From RPRB01 sp035519675 (GTDB lineage: Bacteria; Myxococcota; Myxococcia; Myxococcales; Myxococcaceae), in assembly GCA_035519675.1 (NCBI GenBank), contig DATIWB010000013.1, positions 62,001-126,000 on the forward strand: 64,000 nucleotides of DNA. The letters are read 5' to 3'. Within the stretch, counting starts at the first letter, position 1, and each line of letters starts with the position of its first letter. Below the pieces are notes generated by a model. That model made no database searches, was not told where the DNA came from, and was given only the letters and a program-made list of their open reading frames with translations. Position numbers and translations under genes: made by a program. This document shows positions 62,371 to 64,000 of this stretch, one piece after another.

Positions 62371-63027
62371 CTAGCGGCGGACGAGGGCGAGCCGCACCCC
62401 GAGCGCCACCAGGACGCTCCCGGTGATGCGCTCGCGCCAGGCGCCCGCCGCCACCCTCCGCCCCGTCCGGGCGGCGACCACCGCCACCAGCGAGTCGCCG
62501 ATCACCCCCAGCGTGGCCAGGACCAGGCCGAGCACCAGGAACTGGACGAAGACGCCGCCGCGCTCCGGCCGCACGAACTGCGGCAGGAAGGCGAGGAAGA
62601 AGACCGCCACCTTTGGATTCAGCAGCCCGGTGAGGGCGCCGTGAGCCAGCAGCCGCGCGCTCTGGACGCGTGGGGTCTCGGCAGTGGCCCGGTCCGGCGC
62701 GGCCACCGGGCGTGCGCCGAGGGTCCCGGCCACCATCCGCGTCCCCAGCAGGACCAGGTAGACCGCACCGACCAGCTTCACCACGGTGAAGGCGGTCGCC
62801 GAGGCGAGCAGCAGCGCCGAGAGCCCGAGCGCGGCGGCGACGGTGTGTGCGAGCGTGCCGAGATTCAGCCCGACGCTGGTCAGCAGCCCGGCGCGCACGC
62901 CGCCCTGGAGGGTCCGGACCATCACCAGCGCCTGACCCGGGCCGGGGGCGGCCACCAGCGCCGCGGCGGTGGCCAGGTAGGTGCCAAAGGTCGCGGCGTC
63001 GAACAGCTCCCAGGGGGCCCAGTGCAT
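62371..63027 (-). CDS. LysE/RhtB-family amino acid exporter
   Basis: A 218-residue membrane protein with about six hydrophobic helices. It starts with the family pattern ALVAAPGPGQALVMVRTLQGGVRAGL and has GLLNPKVAVFFLAFLPQFV. Such proteins export lysine, threonine, homoserine or other small amines. The ATG at 63027 was chosen at the first helix. A gap of 98 bases separates it from the MarR gene upstream on the same strand, which may control it. Confidence 0.88.
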   Translation of the reverse strand: MHWAPWELFDAATFGTYLATAAALVAAPGPGQALVMVRTLQGGVRAGLLTSVGLNLGTLAHTVAAALGLSALLLASATAFTVVKLVGAVYLVLLGTRMVAGTLGARPVAAPDRATAETPRVQSARLLAHGALTGLLNPKVAVFFLAFLPQFVRPERGGVFVQFLVLGLVLATLGVIGDSLVAVVAARTGRRVAAGAWRERITGSVLVALGVRLALVRR

Positions 63028-63125
63028 GGCCGGCCGCTCTAATCGGACGCTCGCGGTGGCGCATCCTCTCGTCCGCCGCCGACCGTGGTGATGCGCGGGA
63101 ACAGTGCGGCGCCGTGAGCGCGGAC

Positions 63126-63608
63126 TCAATCGAACCAGCCCCGTCCCTCACGCGGAACCCATGCCGGAAGGCGGTCGACCTCGCGGACCAGCGCGGTGAC
63201 GAGCGCGCGCCCGAATTCGGAGCGCAAGGTCTCGTCCACCGCGTGCCAGATCGGCTCGAGCAGCTCGAGGTGCATCGTTCCTGCAGGCTCCAAGACCCAC
63301 GCGGAGAACCGCCATCGCTGCGGCCGGCTCACCACTCCTCGCCCCTCGAGTCGCGCCAGCGACCGGCCCGTCGGACCCGGGTCGAGCCGCAGACGACGCG
63401 CCAGCGCGAATGTCCCTGCCGGCCCCTCCTCCCACAGCGTCAGCATGAGCTGGAACTCCGTGAGCGTGATTCCATGACCCGCCAGCACCCGATCCAGTCG
63501 GCGGCTGGCGTACCGGCTCAGCATCCGGAGCGTCGTGCAGACGCAGGCATCCGGAATCTCGGACCAGCTCGGGTCAACCGCCCCCGGAATGCGGAGCTTG
63601 CGACGCAC
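63126..63608 (-). CDS. MarR-family transcriptional regulator
   Basis: About 160 residues with the winged-helix order of the family: TTLRMLSRYASRRLDRVLAGHGIT, then TEFQLMLTLWEEGPAGTFALARRLRLDPGPTGRSLARLEGRGVV (recognition helix and wing, adjoining parts), and a C-terminal dimer helix. The start is uncertain. GTG at 63608 gives a normal length; the frame is open to 63815. It may regulate the LysE exporter downstream. Confidence 0.75.
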   Translation of the reverse strand: MRRKLRIPGAVDPSWSEIPDACVCTTLRMLSRYASRRLDRVLAGHGITLTEFQLMLTLWEEGPAGTFALARRLRLDPGPTGRSLARLEGRGVVSRPQRWRFSAWVLEPAGTMHLELLEPIWHAVDETLRSEFGRALVTALVREVDRLPAWVPREGRGWFD

Positions 63609-64000
63609 CCGACCTGGCGGGTGCGACTCCCGTGCCCGCGGCGCTGCAGCCCGCCCCGCCTCCAGCGTCCGGCCGCGAGCCGGGGGCGCCACGGCGCCAC
63701 CTCCCGCTCCTCCCGCGCTCCGAGAATCTCGCTCCGAGTGCGGTTTTTGCTCCTTCAACCCCGCGGAATTGCGTTCGGCCTGTTCACCCCGAGGCCAGGT
63801 TGGAGCTATAGCCACAACCAGGACGCAGAGTGTGGCGCGACGCGCGTCAAGTCACTGAATTTCCGTCCGCGCATTTCACTGATGTTCCATCTTCGCGGAG
63901 CGTGCCCGGGTGCTCCTCGCCGGTCTCCCCGGCCGACCTCGGCACTCGGTGTTTGCGGCGTCGGGCACCCGGTTCGCGGCGCCCGTCGCTTCCGGGACCC
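63609..64000. other. Non-coding or unrecognised right end
   Basis: No gene, repeat or RNA could be recognised in these 392 bases. Part (about 63735-63895) is clearly poorer in GC than the rest and may hold the promoter of the MarR gene. A gene may begin beyond the right edge. Confidence 0.5.

Overview
The window is very GC-rich, with few intergenic gaps and many 1-4 base stop/start overlaps (ATGA, GTGA, TGATG). The gene families point to a myxobacterium-like member of the Myxococcota: an FHA-domain sigma-54 activator, an ElbD-like fatty acid reductase/ligase/ACP/acyltransferase fusion, several GMC oxidoreductases, a cytochrome c-copper monooxygenase lipoprotein and an ABC permease fused to an M1 peptidase. 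No rRNA, tRNA, CRISPR array, insertion sequence or phage gene was recognised.

Layout. 1-5.9 kb: the end of a propeller-like protein, a large BTAD/AAA/TPR regulator and a berberine-bridge-type flavin oxidase. 6.1-8.5 kb (minus): thioredoxin-TPR protein and a prephenate dehydrogenase with a C-terminal chorismate mutase. 8.7-14.5 kb (plus): a complete branched-chain amino acid-type ABC importer (livKHMGF) coupled to an M20 peptidase. 14.6-22.7 kb (minus): a small zinc-ribbon protein, then a surface-sugar operon with a GDP-heptose-type gene set (hddC, hddA, gmhA, gmhB), a transaldolase, an epimerase, a methyltransferase-like/GT2 fusion and a GT39-like membrane protein. 22.8-25.0 kb (plus): GT87 glycosyltransferase and a RibD-type reductase. 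25.0-32.6 kb (minus): a tight six-gene operon (GH3 amide synthetase, inositol-3-phosphate synthase, DegT aminotransferase, flippase-like membrane protein, aldo/keto reductase, GMC oxidoreductase) that looks like an undescribed aminocyclitol-amide pathway. 32.7-36.2 kb: aldehyde dehydrogenase convergent with a long-chain alcohol oxidase-like GMC enzyme. 36.2-40.9 kb (plus): DUF3047 protein, GT39 glycosyltransferase, MMPL/RND exporter. 41.0-42.8 kb: CmcJ/AsaB-like oxidoreductase divergent from a LysR regulator. 42.9-44.5 kb (minus): cytochrome c-copper monooxygenase followed by a thioredoxin-like lipoprotein whose frame is interrupted by one TGA in a UxxC context, a candidate selenoprotein. 44.6-50.1 kb (plus): ElbD-like megaenzyme and an SDR. 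50.1-52.7 kb: the sigma-54 activator flanked by three tiny single-pass membrane proteins, each preceded by a -24/-12 type promoter. 52.9-55.1 kb (minus): twin-arginine subunit-3-like protein and GMC oxidoreductase. 55.2-56.6 kb: glgC and a DUF2905 protein. 56.7-62.3 kb (plus): PQQ-propeller lipoprotein, ABC ATPase and ABC permease/M1 peptidase fusion. 62.4-63.6 kb (minus): LysE exporter and MarR regulator. The last ~390 bases hold no recognisable gene.

The three loci that most deserve follow-up are the UGA-containing lipoprotein (42916-43308), the sigma-54/small membrane protein module (50103-52699) and the inositol/aminotransferase/GH3 operon (25010-32611). All functional statements are family-level readings of the sequence; no database search was run.
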